Assembly (NCBI GenBank): GCA_028564705.1
Contig: JAPXFQ010002399.1
Span: 1,619,501 to 1,683,500, forward strand
Direction: 5' to 3'
DNA from: Apricaphanius iberus
Lineage: Eukaryota; Chordata; Actinopteri; Cyprinodontiformes; Aphaniidae
DNA: 64,000 bases
Shown: positions 54,113 through 64,000 of the stretch, piece by piece
Layout of the letters: every line of letters starts with the position of its first letter
Position numbering within the stretch: the first letter of the stretch is position 1
The notes under the pieces: model-generated
The model's input: the letters and a program-made list of their open reading frames with translations, nothing else
Told to the model about the DNA's origin: nothing
The model's database searches: none
Translations under genes and position numbers: made by a program

Positions 54113-54113
<1 letters not shown>
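53781..54113 (+). mobile_element. tRNA-derived SINE, 5'-truncated
   Basis: The same family as 3677-4034 in plus orientation: B-box-like GGGCTCGTATCCC, body GGAGTTTGTATGTTCTCCCC, GGCGACCTGTCCAGGGTGTA, tail GGATGAATGG. The first part of the tRNA-like head is missing or degraded. It is followed by a long AT repeat. Confidence 0.85.
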
Positions 54114-54196
<83 letters not shown>

Positions 54197-54202
54197 TATA
54201 TA
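54110..54202. repeat. Long AT microsatellite
   Basis: About 90 bp of nearly pure AT dinucleotide directly after the SINE tail. Confidence 0.97.
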
Positions 54203-54399
54203 GTTTAAGCTTTATATTAAACGGGTTGTCACGTCATTCGAAAAATGTTTTCCAATGATTATATTTAACATCAAATCTGACAGTTGTTGTTTTTGGGGAT
54301 GTAAACATGACAGCACATTCCAAGTGGGAGCACCGACTGATAGCCATCGCTATCAACGTGTGCTACAGTGGGACATTCTGACGAGGTAGCACAGAAATA

Positions 54400-54570
54400 T
54401 ATATATATTTCTTGGCAAAATGCTCATAATAAGGAAAAGGAAAAACAAAATATATAAATTTCCTTGCAAAAATGCAACTTTAAGGAAAAGGAAAAGCAAA
54501 ATGTATATATTTATGCTTTTATGTTTAATTATGGCAGTTTTGGTCCTCCATACCCTGTTCCTTTAAGAAT
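54400..54570 (+). repeat. Dispersed MITE-like repeat, second copy
   Basis: Contains TTAAGGAAAAGGAAAAGCAA and CAGTTTTGGTCCTCCAT, the reverse complement of phrases at 51448-51560. The segment AAGGAAAAGGAAAAxCAAAAT is itself repeated at 54431 and 54482. Confidence 0.6.
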
Positions 54571-55197
54571 ATAAGTGCAATAAGGATAAAATTATAGAAG
54601 TATTGTGTAATTATTAAAAATAAAAATGGCATGCTCAAATTTGAACATTGTGCAACTAAGCTGGATAATCTAAAAATATTTATAGAATATGCACATGTAA
54701 CATGAATTATTTATAGTTTGCGAGAACAATAACAAGTAACAAGTAATATTAAGTACTGTGCTGATTGGATTTTTAAAATACTATAGCAGATAGGCATTGA
54801 ATCTATGTTGAATCCATATTGGATTGCCAAGATTAAATCATTGAATCAACGTCAGTTTGCACCCAAAATTAATATTAAAACAAGACCAATGGATTTACAA
54901 TTGTATTTCAATTAATTTGAATATTGAAACAAAGTTGAAATTTTGGCGTTGGTAAGACGTATCGCGTCATTTCCTGTTTTGTGACTAACTCGTTTGTAGC
55001 AAGTCGGTGTTTCTCTCTCTCTTGAACTGATCTAACTTTCTCTGTCAATAAGTTTTTTCTGAGTTGCTTAACACACAAACACATTAAAACGTTAAGTTTC
55101 TTCACGGTTTAGGACTCTTTAAGCGTTTTACTGGGTTAATTACTTTGTTTTTAGGTAAGGTAAGGTACCGCTTGGTTAGCTTAGCTTTACGGCTAGC

Positions 55198-56094
55198 ATG
55201 GCTTCGGCAGCTTTCTCTCTTGTCCCTCCATCTCTCTCTACACCTCCTCCTCTTTCCTGCTCTCTCTGTCAGATGTTTAGTTACTCCTCCGCCTCATTTA
55301 GTGAAGTTGGTAGGTGTAATAAGTGCAGCATTTTTGTAGCTTTGGAGGCGAGGGTTTCTGAGCTAGAGGCCCGGCTCCGCGCTGTAGAACAGCCAGGCCC
55401 AGCAGTAGCTAGCGCGGAGTCAACTAGGACAGGACCTAGCCGTCCTCCAACAGCTCCCGTGCAGCCGGGACCTCAGGCGAGCTGGGTGACTGTTCGTAGG
55501 AAGACTAGCGCCAGACCCCAGTCCGCGGCCAACCTCCAGCCCCTTTCTCTGAACAATAGGTTCGCCCCGCTCAGCGACGCACCCGCCGAGCAGGAGAGGC
55601 CGATTCTTGTAATTGGCAGCTCCATAGTTAGGAATGTGGCTCCAGAGACACGAAAGACCACCGTCAAATGCCTTCCAGGGGCCAGGGCTGCGGACATTAG
55701 GTCCCATCTGAAGCTTTTGGCCAAGGACAAACGGCGGTATAGCAGGATCGTTATCCATGCTGGTGGCAACGACACCCGGCGACGGCAGTCGGAGGTCACT
55801 AAAATTAGCGTAGCTTCGGTGTGTAGGGCTGCCAAAAAGATGTCTGACTCTGTAATTTTTTCTGGTCCCCTGCCTGATCGTACTAGCGATGACATGTACA
55901 GCCGTATGCTTTCGTTCCACCTTTGGTTGTCAAGGTGGTGTCCAGAAAACGATGTGGGCTACATTGATAACTGGGGGGCCTTCTGGGGAAAACCTGGACT
56001 GTTACGTAGAGACGGCATCCATCCCACCGAGGACGGAGCTTCGCTTCTTTCCAGGAACATTGATAGGGTTATCTCTAGTTCCCCAAAGCCGTGA
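55198..56094 (+). CDS. L2 LINE ORF1, SGNH-esterase-like protein, 298 aa
   Basis: The first protein of the intact L2. Residues 21-43 contain two Cys-x2-Cys pairs (C21/C24, C40/C43), a possible zinc-binding knuckle, and residues 47-65 (VALEARVSELEARL) form a short coiled coil. A proline-rich linker (70-130) follows. Residues 135-290 make an SGNH/GDSL-type esterase domain: LVIGSSIVRNV (block I, S142 as the likely nucleophile), IHAGGNDTRRRQ (N191) and RDGIHPTEDG (D272 and H275). Fish L2 and CR1 elements carry ORF1 esterases of this type; their role in retrotransposition is not settled. The frame ends in TGA (56092-56094), followed by 22 sense codons before the nested insertion site. Confidence 0.92.
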   Translation: MASAAFSLVPPSLSTPPPLSCSLCQMFSYSSASFSEVGRCNKCSIFVALEARVSELEARLRAVEQPGPAVASAESTRTGPSRPPTAPVQPGPQASWVTVRRKTSARPQSAANLQPLSLNNRFAPLSDAPAEQERPILVIGSSIVRNVAPETRKTTVKCLPGARAADIRSHLKLLAKDKRRYSRIVIHAGGNDTRRRQSEVTKISVASVCRAAKKMSDSVIFSGPLPDRTSDDMYSRMLSFHLWLSRWCPENDVGYIDNWGAFWGKPGLLRRDGIHPTEDGASLLSRNIDRVISSSPKP

Positions 56095-56154
56095 CAACCC
56101 AGAGTCCAGCTCAGGGAACCCAGAGTCCAGGTCAAGGAACAGGGACTGCCACCC

Positions 56155-56162
56155 ACCCACTA
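56155..56162. repeat. Target-site duplication, left copy (ACCCACTA)
   Basis: An 8-bp direct repeat, identical to 58354-58361, that brackets the nested reverse-oriented L2 copy. Confidence 0.85.
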
Positions 56163-58353
56163 TTCAATTCAATTCAATTCAATTCAATTCAGTTTATTTA
56201 TATAGCGCCATTTCACAACAGATGTCATCTCAAGGCACTTTACAAAAAGAGTTATTACAATACAATGTTAAGTGTAGAAATTACAGAACCACAGAAGATT
56301 GCGTCGTGGAATTCTCAGCAATCCCTCATACTGAGCAAGCATGCAGCGACAGTGGGAAGGAAAAACTCCCTTTTAACAGGAAGAAACCTCCGGCAGAACC
56401 AGGCTCAGCACAAGCGGTTATCTGCCGCGACCGTCTGTGGCTTGGAGAATACATAACAGAGACACAGAAAGAGCAATAGAACTGATGCAGAAGTTTGTTG
56501 CAGGACGTGGAGAATTTTCCGTCACTGCAATGCCATCTTAGTCAGGGTCGTCAAGCAGGGCTAATCCGGAGCACCTACTATAATAGAAAACAGGTTAGTG
56601 CTTGAATTGACAGCACATCATGCAGTTGGGGAGAAGTAGGAGAGAAAGTAGGAACAGACCCTAATAATGTCCTCCAACAGCCTAGCCTAAAGCAGCATAG
56701 CTACTAACATTAACCTGTCTCCTAGCTACTAGGAGACCTGGCTACCAACACTCTGTCTGAGTCCTCCTGACCCGTGGACGGTGTAGGGCCGGTAACGGCC
56801 CCCGTCATGCCGGGGTCTTCTCGGAGTCGGGTTGTTTGAGAATGCAGCTCAAAGTGGGTGGTAAACTCCATCTAAGGCTAAATACCGGCACGAGACCGAT
56901 AGTCGACAACTATCTTAAGGAAAAATAGACAGAACTGAGAGGACAGAGTTGAAGAGGGCGAGAAACGTTTAAGAGATAAACGGGTGGGGTCCGCACAGTC
57001 TGCCCGGGGGATTCAACCCGGCAGGTAATGGGCGGCCGCACTGTGCGGGAGGATCCCATTGAGGGACCCCTCTCCGGCGCTGGCTGGCCCCTGTGGGGCA
57101 CATTTCTTCCGCGGCGGTAAGCCGCGACCGGCTCCGGATCTTTACCTGGCTTACATTAATCTATCTCTACCTAGCTACTCTACCTCTTCCTATCTCTTCC
57201 TAACTTTTGACACTCTGCCTGACTACTAACATTAACCTGTCTCTTCCTATCTACCTGTCTGACCTGACTCTAACTACCTATAAACATATCTCTAACTGTA
57301 AGCTTTGTCAAAGAGGAAAGTTTTTAGCCTAGTTTTAAAGATAGACAAATTGTCTGCTTCACGAACCAACCCTGGGAGCCGGTTCCATAGGAGGGGAGCC
57401 TGATAGCTGAAAGATCTGCCACCCATTCTACTTTTAGAAATCCTAGGAACTACCAGTAAACCTGCAGTCTGAGAGCGAAGGTCTCTGTTAGGAACATATG
57501 GAACAATCAGGTCTCTTATGTATGATGGAGCTAGATTATTAAGGGCTTTATATGTCAGAAGGAGGATCTTGAATTCTATTCTAGATTTTACTGGGAGCCA
57601 GTGAAGAGAAGCTAAAACAGGGGAAATGTGATCTCTTCTTTTAATATTCATCAGAATCCTAGCAGCAGCATTTTGAACTAACTGTAGACTTTTAATTGTA
57701 TTCTGTGGACTACCTGATAATAGACAGTTACAGTAATCCAGCCTTGAAGTAACAAATGCATGGACTAGTTTTTCAGCATCAGTCCTGGACAGGATGGTTC
57801 TAATTTTTGCAATATTCCTAAGGTGAAAAAAGGAAATCCTACAGACTTCTTTAATGTGAGTTCTAAATGACATATCTTGGTCAAAAATGACACCGAGGTT
57901 TTTTGCTTTATTACTGGAGGCTAATTTAATGCCGTCCAGGTGAAGGGGCTGACTAAGTAGTTTCTTTTTCAGAGCTTCTGGTCCAAAGACGACAACTTCT
58001 GTTTTATCAGAATTTAGAAGCAAGAAGTTTAGAGTCATCCAAGTTTTTATGTCTTCCAGACATGCCTGTAGTCTACCTAACTGATTGGATTCATCAGGAT
58101 TAATGGATAGATATAGCTGTGTATCATCTGCGTAACTATGGAATTTTATCCCATGCTGCCTAATTATTTTACCAATAGGAAGCATATATATAGTAAAGAG
58201 AATCGGCCCAAGCACTGAACCCTGTGGTACTCCGCAAGTAACTATTGAGGTTGAGGAAGATCTATTGTTTACCTGAACAAACTGAAATCTGTTAGACAAA
58301 TAAGATTTAAACCAACCTAGTGCTGTTCCTATTATACCGACACTTTGAAGCAA
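56163..58353 (-). mobile_element. 5'-truncated L2 copy nested in reverse inside the intact L2
   Basis: Begins at the left with the reverse complement of the GAATTGAATTGAA tail (56163-56190) and runs back through the whole 3' untranslated region and the last 351 codons of ORF2, stopping at 58351. It matches 60309-62470 base for base except for a handful of changes and a one-base indel. The ACCCACTA duplications on each side show that it is a separate target-primed insertion, not an inversion. Confidence 0.93.
57292..58351 (-). pseudogene. L2 ORF2 carboxyl part in the nested copy (about 350 aa)
   Basis: An open frame identical in sequence to residues about 657-1007 of the intact ORF2. It includes [16 protein letters not shown] and the catalytic YADD but lacks the endonuclease and the first RT motif. 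The initiating methionine is an artefact of the truncation point (58359 lies in flanking host sequence). It cannot act alone. Confidence 0.92.
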
Positions 58354-61300
58354 ACCCACTACCCTATAGAGATAGTTTCCCGTCCACTACCCAAAACTAA
58401 TGAATTAAAAGTTAATGCTACTAGAGCAAAGTATAAAAATCTCATAAAGATAAATAAAACTCGGACTGAACATAAAAACAAATCAATTAAATGTGGTTTA
58501 CTAAACATAAGATCTCTCCCCTCAAAAACACTCTTAGTAAATGACTTAATTTGTGAAAATAATATTGATTTGTTTTGTCTTGCAGAGACATGGTTGCAGG
58601 AAGAGGACCATGTCACAATAAATGAGTCAACTCCCCCTAGCTACTTAAACTTTAGTGTCCCTCGAAGTACTGGTCGAGGAGGTGGAGTAGCAACTATCTT
58701 TCATTCCGATTTACTAATTAATCTCCAAAAAAATAATAGTTACAGTTCCTTTGAGCATCTAGTTTTTAGCTTTCCTCATACACATAACAAAGCAGTAAAG
58801 CCACTTTTGTTTGTGGTCTTATATCGTCCACCAGGACCTTATTCTCAATTTTTAGATCAGATTTCAGATTTTCTATCTGACTTAGTTTTAAACACTGATA
58901 AAGTCATTATAGTCGGAGACTTCAATATTCATGTTGATAATGAAAGTGATAGTCTAAATACAGCTTTTCACACTATCCTAGACTCAATAGGCTTTACTCA
59001 AAATGTGCAGGGACCAACACATTCTTGTCACCACACTTTAGATCTTGTGCTGACTTATGGCATTGACTGTGAAGAAATAACAGTCTTTCCACATAACCCT
59101 ATCCTGTCTGATCATTTCCTTATCACTTTTAAACTTACTCTAATGGATCATATCAAACCTGAAAGAAAACTTCATTATACCAGAACGTTATCAGACAACG
59201 CTGTAGCAAATTTTAAAGAAGCTCTTCCAAATTTAATTTCCTCAGTTGATAAATGCAGAACAGAAAACAGTGATTTAACTCGTGACCCCTCACAACTTGA
59301 CATTTTAGTTCATAGCGTTAATTCCTCCCTGCGTCGGGCAATAGACAAAGTTGCCCCCTTGAAAAGGAAGGTGGCTAGCCATAGAAGATTAACTCCCTGG
59401 TTTAATTTAGAGCTACGTACCCTAAAGCAGAATGTTAGAAAACTAGAGAGAAAATGGCGCTCCACGCATTTACATGATTCCTTTTTAATATGGAAAAATA
59501 GTTTATTGCTATATAAAAAGAGCCTTCACACAGCTAGAACAGCATATTATTCATCTTTAATCGAGGAGAATAAAAATAATCCTAGGTTTCTTTTTAATAC
59601 AGTTGCCAAACTCACACAGGATCATAGCTCTATCGAGCCAACCATTCCCCAAGCTCTAAGCAGTGACGACTTCATGCAATTCTTTATAAATAAAATAGAC
59701 TCCATAAAGAATAAGATAATTGGGAACCTTCCCAATATGCTTGCTTCCTCCTTAGTTAATGAGGCAGCCTCAAAAATGGTGGAACCTAATATATGCTTAA
59801 ACTGCTTTAATGCAGCCGAACTTTGTGATGTACTAAAATTATTAGCTTCATCTAAACCTTCAACTTGCGTTTTAGACCCAATCCCAACTAAACTCTTAAA
59901 AGAAGTTTTCCCTCTGATCGCTGCTCCAATTTTAAATATAATGAATCTATCCTTAGTCAATGGATATGTACCACAGGAGTTTAAGATTGCTGTAATTAAA
60001 CCTCTACTTAAGAAACCCTCTCTTGATCAAAACGACTTAATTAACTATAGACCGATATCTAATCTTCCCTTCTTATCTAAAATTCTTGAGAAAATAGTTG
60101 CACACCAGATATGTGAGCATTTAAACAATAATGAGCTGTTTGAGAAGTTTCAGTCAGGCTTTAGAGCTCATCACAGCACTGAAACAGCTCTGGTGAAGGT
60201 TACTAATGATATTCTCATAGCCTCAGACAATGGACTGGTGACCATTCTGGTCCTGTTAGATCTCAGTGCTGCCTTTGACACTGTTGACCACAATATTCTC
60301 ATAGAAAGGCTTCAAAGTGTCGGTATAATAGGAACAGCACTAGGTTGGTTTAAATCTTATTTGTCTAACAGATTTCAGTTTGTTCAGGTAAACAATAGAT
60401 CTTCCTCAACCTCAATAGTTACTTGCGGAGTACCACAGGGTTCAGTGCTTGGGCCGATTCTCTTTACTATATATATGCTTCCTATTGGTAAAATAATTAG
60501 GCAGCATGGGATAAAATTCCATAGTTACGCAGATGATACACAGCTATATCTATCCATAAATCCTGATGAATCCAATCAGTTAGGTAGACTACAGGCATGT
60601 CTGGAAGACATAAAAACTTGGATGACTCTAAACTTCTTGCTTCTAAATTCTGATAAAACAGAAGTTGTCGTCTTTGGACCAGAAGCTCTGAAAAAGAAAC
60701 TACTTAGTCAGCCCCTTCACCTGGACGGCATTAAATTAGCCTCCAGTAATAAAGCAAAAAACCTCGGTGTCATTTTTGACCAAGATATGTCATTTAGAAC
60801 TCACATTAAAGAAGTCTGTAGGATTTCCTTTTTTCACCTTAGGAATATTGCAAAAATTAGAACCATCCTGTCCAGGACTGATGCTGAAAAACTAGTCCAT
60901 GCATTTGTTACTTCAAGGCTGGATTACTGTAACTGTCTATTATCAGGTAGTCCACAGAATACAATTAAAAGTCTACAGTTAGTTCAAAATGCTGCTGCTA
61001 GGATTCTGATGAATATTAAAAGAAGAGATCACATTTCCCCTGTTTTAGCTTCTCTTCACTGGCTCCCAGTAAAATCTAGAATAGAATTCAAGATCCTCCT
61101 TCTGACATATAAAGCCCTTAATAATCTAGCTCCATCATACATAAGAGACCTGATTGTTCCATATGTTCCTAACAGAGACCTTCGCTCTCAGACTGCAGGT
61201 TTACTGGTAGTTCCTAGGATTTCTAAAAGTAGAATGGGTGGCAGATCTTTCAGCTATCAGGCTCCCCTCCTATGGAACCGGCTCCCAGGGTTGGTTCGTG

Positions 61301-61368
61301 AAGCAGACAATTTGTCTATCTTTAAAACTAGGCTAAAAACTTTCCTCTTTGACAAAGCTTACAGTTAG
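58345..61368 (+). CDS. L2 LINE ORF2, endonuclease and reverse transcriptase (about 1,004 aa of native sequence)
   Basis: The retrotransposition enzyme. The APE endonuclease occupies residues about 50-262, with N54 (LNIRSL), E81 (AETWL), GDFN (191-194) and SDH (255-257). A linker follows (265-545). The reverse transcriptase (about 545-830) has [29 protein letters not shown] (D639), [10 protein letters not shown] and YADD (728-731). The carboxyl region runs to LFDKAYS. No stop or frameshift interrupts it, and all catalytic residues are present. The frame opens at a TTG lying in the nested copy; native ORF2 sequence begins at 58354. The first in-frame ATG is codon 267, beyond the endonuclease. 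In the uninterrupted element the frame continues from ORF1 across its TGA. Expression is therefore inferred to need readthrough or non-AUG initiation, and the nested insertion probably disables it. Confidence 0.93.
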   Translation: MKQTHYPIEIVSRPLPKTNELKVNATRAKYKNLIKINKTRTEHKNKSIKCGLLNIRSLPSKTLLVNDLICENNIDLFCLAETWLQEEDHVTINESTPPSYLNFSVPRSTGRGGGVATIFHSDLLINLQKNNSYSSFEHLVFSFPHTHNKAVKPLLFVVLYRPPGPYSQFLDQISDFLSDLVLNTDKVIIVGDFNIHVDNESDSLNTAFHTILDSIGFTQNVQGPTHSCHHTLDLVLTYGIDCEEITVFPHNPILSDHFLITFKLTLMDHIKPERKLHYTRTLSDNAVANFKEALPNLISSVDKCRTENSDLTRDPSQLDILVHSVNSSLRRAIDKVAPLKRKVASHRRLTPWFNLELRTLKQNVRKLERKWRSTHLHDSFLIWKNSLLLYKKSLHTARTAYYSSLIEENKNNPRFLFNTVAKLTQDHSSIEPTIPQALSSDDFMQFFINKIDSIKNKIIGNLPNMLASSLVNEAASKMVEPNICLNCFNAAELCDVLKLLASSKPSTCVLDPIPTKLLKEVFPLIAAPILNIMNLSLVNGYVPQEFKIAVIKPLLKKPSLDQNDLINYRPISNLPFLSKILEKIVAHQICEHLNNNELFEKFQSGFRAHHSTETALVKVTNDILIASDNGLVTILVLLDLSAAFDTVDHNILIERLQSVGIIGTALGWFKSYLSNRFQFVQVNNRSSSTSIVTCGVPQGSVLGPILFTIYMLPIGKIIRQHGIKFHSYADDTQLYLSINPDESNQLGRLQACLEDIKTWMTLNFLLLNSDKTEVVVFGPEALKKKLLSQPLHLDGIKLASSNKAKNLGVIFDQDMSFRTHIKEVCRISFFHLRNIAKIRTILSRTDAEKLVHAFVTSRLDYCNCLLSGSPQNTIKSLQLVQNAAARILMNIKRRDHISPVLASLHWLPVKSRIEFKILLLTYKALNNLAPSYIRDLIVPYVPNRDLRSQTAGLLVVPRISKSRMGGRSFSYQAPLLWNRLPGLVREADNLSIFKTRLKTFLFDKAYS
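58354..58361. repeat. Target-site duplication, right copy (ACCCACTA)
   Basis: The partner of 56155-56162. It overlaps the first native codons of ORF2. Confidence 0.85.
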
Positions 61369-62488
61369 AGATATGTTTATAGGTAGTTAGAGTCAGGTCA
61401 GACAGGTAGATAGGAAGAGACAGGTTAATGTTAGTAGTCAGGCAGAGTGTCAAAAGTTAGGAAGAGATAGGAAGAGGTAGAGTAGCTAGGTAGAGATAGA
61501 TTAATGTAAGCCAGGTAAAGATCCGGAGCCGGTCGCGGCTTACCGCCGCGGAAGAAATGTGCCCCACAGGGGCCAGCCAGCGCCGGAGAGAGGTCCCTCA
61601 AGGGGATCCTCCCGCACAGTGCGGCCGCCCATTACCTGCCGGGTTGAATCCCCCGGGCAGACTGTGCGGACCCCACCCGTTTATCTCTTAAACGTTTCTC
61701 GCCCTCTTCAACTCTGTCCTCTCAAGTTCTGTCTATTTTTCCTTAAGATAGTTGTCGACTATCGGTCTCGTGCCGGTATTTAGCCTTAGATGGAGTTTAC
61801 CACCCACTTTGAGCTGCATTCTCAAACAACCCGACTCCGAGAAGACCCCGGCATGACGGGGGCCGTTACCGGCCCTACACCGTCCACGGGTCAGGAGGAC
61901 TCAGACAGAGTGTTGGTAGCCAGGTCTCCTAGTAGCTAGGAGACAGGTTAATGTTAGTAGCTATGCTGCTTTAGGCTAGGCTGTTGGAGGACATTATTAG
62001 GGTCTGTTCCTACTTTCTCTCCTACTTCTCCCCAACTGCATGATGTGCTGTCAATTCAAGCACTAACCTGTTTTCTATTATAGTAGGTGCTCCGGATTAG
62101 CCCTGCTTGACGACCCTGACTAAGATGGCATTGCAGTGACGGAAAATTCTCCACGTCCTGCAACAAACTTCTGCATCAGTTCTATTGCTCTTTCTGTGTC
62201 TCTGTTATGTATTCTCCAAGCCACAGACGGTCGCGGCAGATAACCGCTTGTGCTGAGCCTGGTTCTGCCGGAGGTTTCTTCCTGTTAAAAGGGAGTTTTT
62301 CCTTCCCACTGTCGCTGCATGCTTGCTCAGTATGAGGGATTGCTGAGAATTCCACGACGCAATCTTCTGTGGTTCTGTAATTTCTACACTTAACATTGTA
62401 TTGTAATAACTCTTTTTGTAAAGTGCCTTGAGATGACATCTGTTGTGAAATGGCGCTATATAAATAAACTGAATTGAATTGAATTGAA
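61369..62488 (+). other. L2 3' untranslated region (1.1 kb)
   Basis: After the TAG, AGATAG-rich repeats (61380-61510) are followed by a GC-rich, structured block (61520-61690, including GCGGCTTACCGCCGCGG) and the conserved terminal stem with GGCGCTATATAAATAAA. The last about 70 bases are the presumed recognition site of the L2 reverse transcriptase and are the part imitated by SINE tails in this window. The small frames at 61559-61783 and on the minus strand at 62182-62507 are incidental. Confidence 0.75.
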
Positions 62489-62560
62489 CATAACTATAGA
62501 GCAACATGTTTTACTTATATTTCAATAATACGAGAGCAATTAATCCTGCTTCATCTACAT

Positions 62561-62620
62561 CAGGGTTAGGGTTAGGGTCCTCATCATGTTATCCAGGACA
62601 TCATGTCCTGGATAACATGA
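62561..62620. repeat. Telomere-like repeat next to a perfect 17-bp palindrome
   Basis: AGGGTTAGGGTTAGGG (62562-62577) is 2.7 units of the vertebrate telomere repeat. Four to six bases later 62584-62600 is the exact reverse complement of 62604-62620 with TCA between. Confidence 0.9.
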
Positions 62621-62624
62621 AGCC

Positions 62625-63100
62625 ATTTTTTATTAAGTAAAACTAGTAAACATGTTTAAGAAACATAGAAATAAACAAACAACAAGTTATTTTAGTAACT
62701 CCTCCTGCCCGGTCTGGTGCATAACGGAGAACAATTTTGTCTTGCTGACCAAATAAGGCATAATAAGTCATTCATGGCGCTGCCTGGCTGCTCCATGAGG
62801 ACATCTGAAACATAGAACAAAAAACATATACTTTATGTTATGAGAAATCACATAGGCTACTTTTACTTTTAACTTAAGCGATGTAGGTAATTATTAGCAC
62901 ATATATTTTTCTTCATTATGTAGGAGTTAGGAAAAGTTTGAGAAATGGAAGCACTGAAAGATTTTTCAGAGGTTTTCAGCTGCACATTATGGAGGATTTT
63001 GGATACAAAGGTTGTTGCAGTAAATTAATTGGACCTTTTAATGTTAAAAATTGTTTATGTACGAGATGGCTTAATGATCAGTTGGACATTTTATTTTATT
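62625..63100. other. No recognisable gene
   Basis: AT-rich non-coding sequence between the L2 tail and the next L2 fragment. Confidence 0.4.
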
Positions 63101-63104
63101 TATA

Positions 63105-63960
63105 CGTGGTTTGACAAAAGTGTTGACTCAATGTCAGCTCAACCAGGACAAAACTGAGGTTTTAGTTATCGTTCCTGAGGCTCAGGGTGAGATACTTTTA
63201 CAGAAATTTCAATCAATGTCTTTTAATCCTTCTTTACAAGTGAATAACCTGGCTGTGATTTTTGACTCTGAGCTGACTTTTATCCCCCACATTAAAAATA
63301 TCACTAAAATAGGTTTTTATCACCTAAAGAACATCGCCAGAGTCCGCCCCATTCTCTCTCAGGCCAATATGGAGACGCTAATGCAGCTTTTATCACCAGT
63401 AGAATCTATTACTGTAATGCCCTGCTTTCTGGTCTTCCCAAAAATACTACATCAAGTTTACAGCTTTTACAGAATTCAGCAGCTCGTGTCCTGATGAAGA
63501 CCAGGAGGTGGGAGCACATTACACCGGTCTTAGAATCACTGCATTGGCTCCCCGTATGTTTTAGGATCAATTCTAAGGTTCTTCTAATGGTTTTTACGTG
63601 TCTTAATGGTCTTGGGCCTTCCTATCTGTCAGAAATGCTTTTACCATATGAACCCTCGCGGTCTCTGCTCTCCTCTGGCAGTCGTCTCCTTATCATTCCC
63701 AAAGACACAGACTCATGGTGAGGCGTCGTTCCATTATTATGGCCCTCACCTCTGGAACAGACTGCCGGAGGATCTCAGGGCCGCAGAGAACGTTCATGTT
63801 TTTAAAAGCAGGATCAAGACTCACCTTTTTAACCGAACTAATTATTATAGATTAATATATGTCTTAATGGTCAGCATGTTTTACCTGATTTAATTTTTAG
63901 TTTAACTTTTAACTGTTTATTTATTAATCTGCTTTGCATTTTTATCTTGATTCTATCCTA
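63105..63960 (+). mobile_element. L2-clade LINE fragment (same subfamily as 30662-34560)
   Basis: Encodes [60 protein letters not shown], then in shifted frames [38 protein letters not shown] and HLWNRLPEDLRAAENVHVFK, ending near 63893. This is the carboxyl third of ORF2, 5'-truncated and with three frameshifts. The 3' untranslated region runs towards the window edge. Confidence 0.85.
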
Positions 63961-64000
63961 TCATTATTGTTTTACACTTTATATTTTATACACTTTATAT

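Larger units (their letters stand above)
54940..62488 (+). mobile_element. Intact-looking L2/Maui-type LINE, split by a nested L2 copy
   Basis: The host element consists of about 54940-56162 (5' untranslated region and ORF1) plus 58354-62488 (ORF2 and 3' untranslated region), about 5.35 kb when the nested copy at 56163-58353 is excluded. The 3' end GTAAAGTGCCTTGAGATGAC ... GGCGCTATATAAATAAACTG plus GAATT repeats is the usual L2/Maui tail. ORF1 and ORF2 have no internal stops. The 5' boundary is approximate and no outer target duplication was found. Confidence 0.9.

Noticed and set aside
56161..62490. Single LINE insertion with 5' inversion (twin priming)
   Set aside because: Twin priming rearranges one copy without duplicating sequence. 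Here the reversed part is also present in full on the plus strand and has its own 8-bp target duplication.

Overview
The window reads as nuclear DNA of a ray-finned fish. The basis is the mobile-element mix: L2/Maui-type and Rex1/CR1-type LINEs, several Tc1-like transposons, hAT and TTAA-flanked MITEs, tRNA-derived SINEs with L2-like tails, and a vertebrate hyaluronidase gene with conventional introns. The species cannot be named from the sequence.

Only one host protein gene can be supported, a GH56 hyaluronidase on the + strand. It has three coding exons (4472-5377, 7548-7637, 19189-19518), all joined in phase 0, giving 441 residues. The acid/base pair, the substrate-binding tyrosines, the tryptophan and the expected cysteines are all present, so it looks functional. 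Its last intron is about 11.5 kb and is filled with transposon debris. Upstream (1-4461) are non-coding DNA, a MITE, a Rex1-like LINE piece and a SINE with a perfect 12-bp target duplication.

From 19.5 kb to the end the window is almost entirely accessory repeat DNA with frequent nesting. Main landmarks: a GC-rich unclassified repeat (20.7-21.8 kb, relative at 12.8-13.65 kb); an L2 piece interrupted by an LTR element (22.5-24.0 kb); a hAT-type BED-finger exon (24.3-24.5 kb); a long Rex1-like LINE carrying a solo LTR (25.2-28.6 kb); an L2 piece split by a Tc1 (29.4-30.45 kb); a decayed full-length L2 (30.66-34.56 kb); a TIR element with a helix-turn-helix ORF (34.7-35.7 kb); a Tc1-like element (40.2-41.3 kb); further L2 copies (42.8-44.4, 45.3-47.5 kb); a Rex1-like tail (51.75-53.04 kb); and an essentially intact L2 (about 54.94-62.49 kb).

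The intact L2 is the most informative object. It encodes an ORF1 with an SGNH-esterase-like domain and an ORF2 with endonuclease and reverse transcriptase. A second, almost identical but 5'-truncated L2 has inserted backwards between them, leaving an 8-bp target duplication. With the insert set aside, ORF1 and ORF2 lie in one reading frame separated by a single TGA, and ORF2 has no ATG ahead of its endonuclease domain. The decayed L2 at 30.7-34.6 kb, a different subfamily, shows the same frame relation across a TGA. This suggests that ORF2 is made by stop-codon readthrough or by reinitiation.
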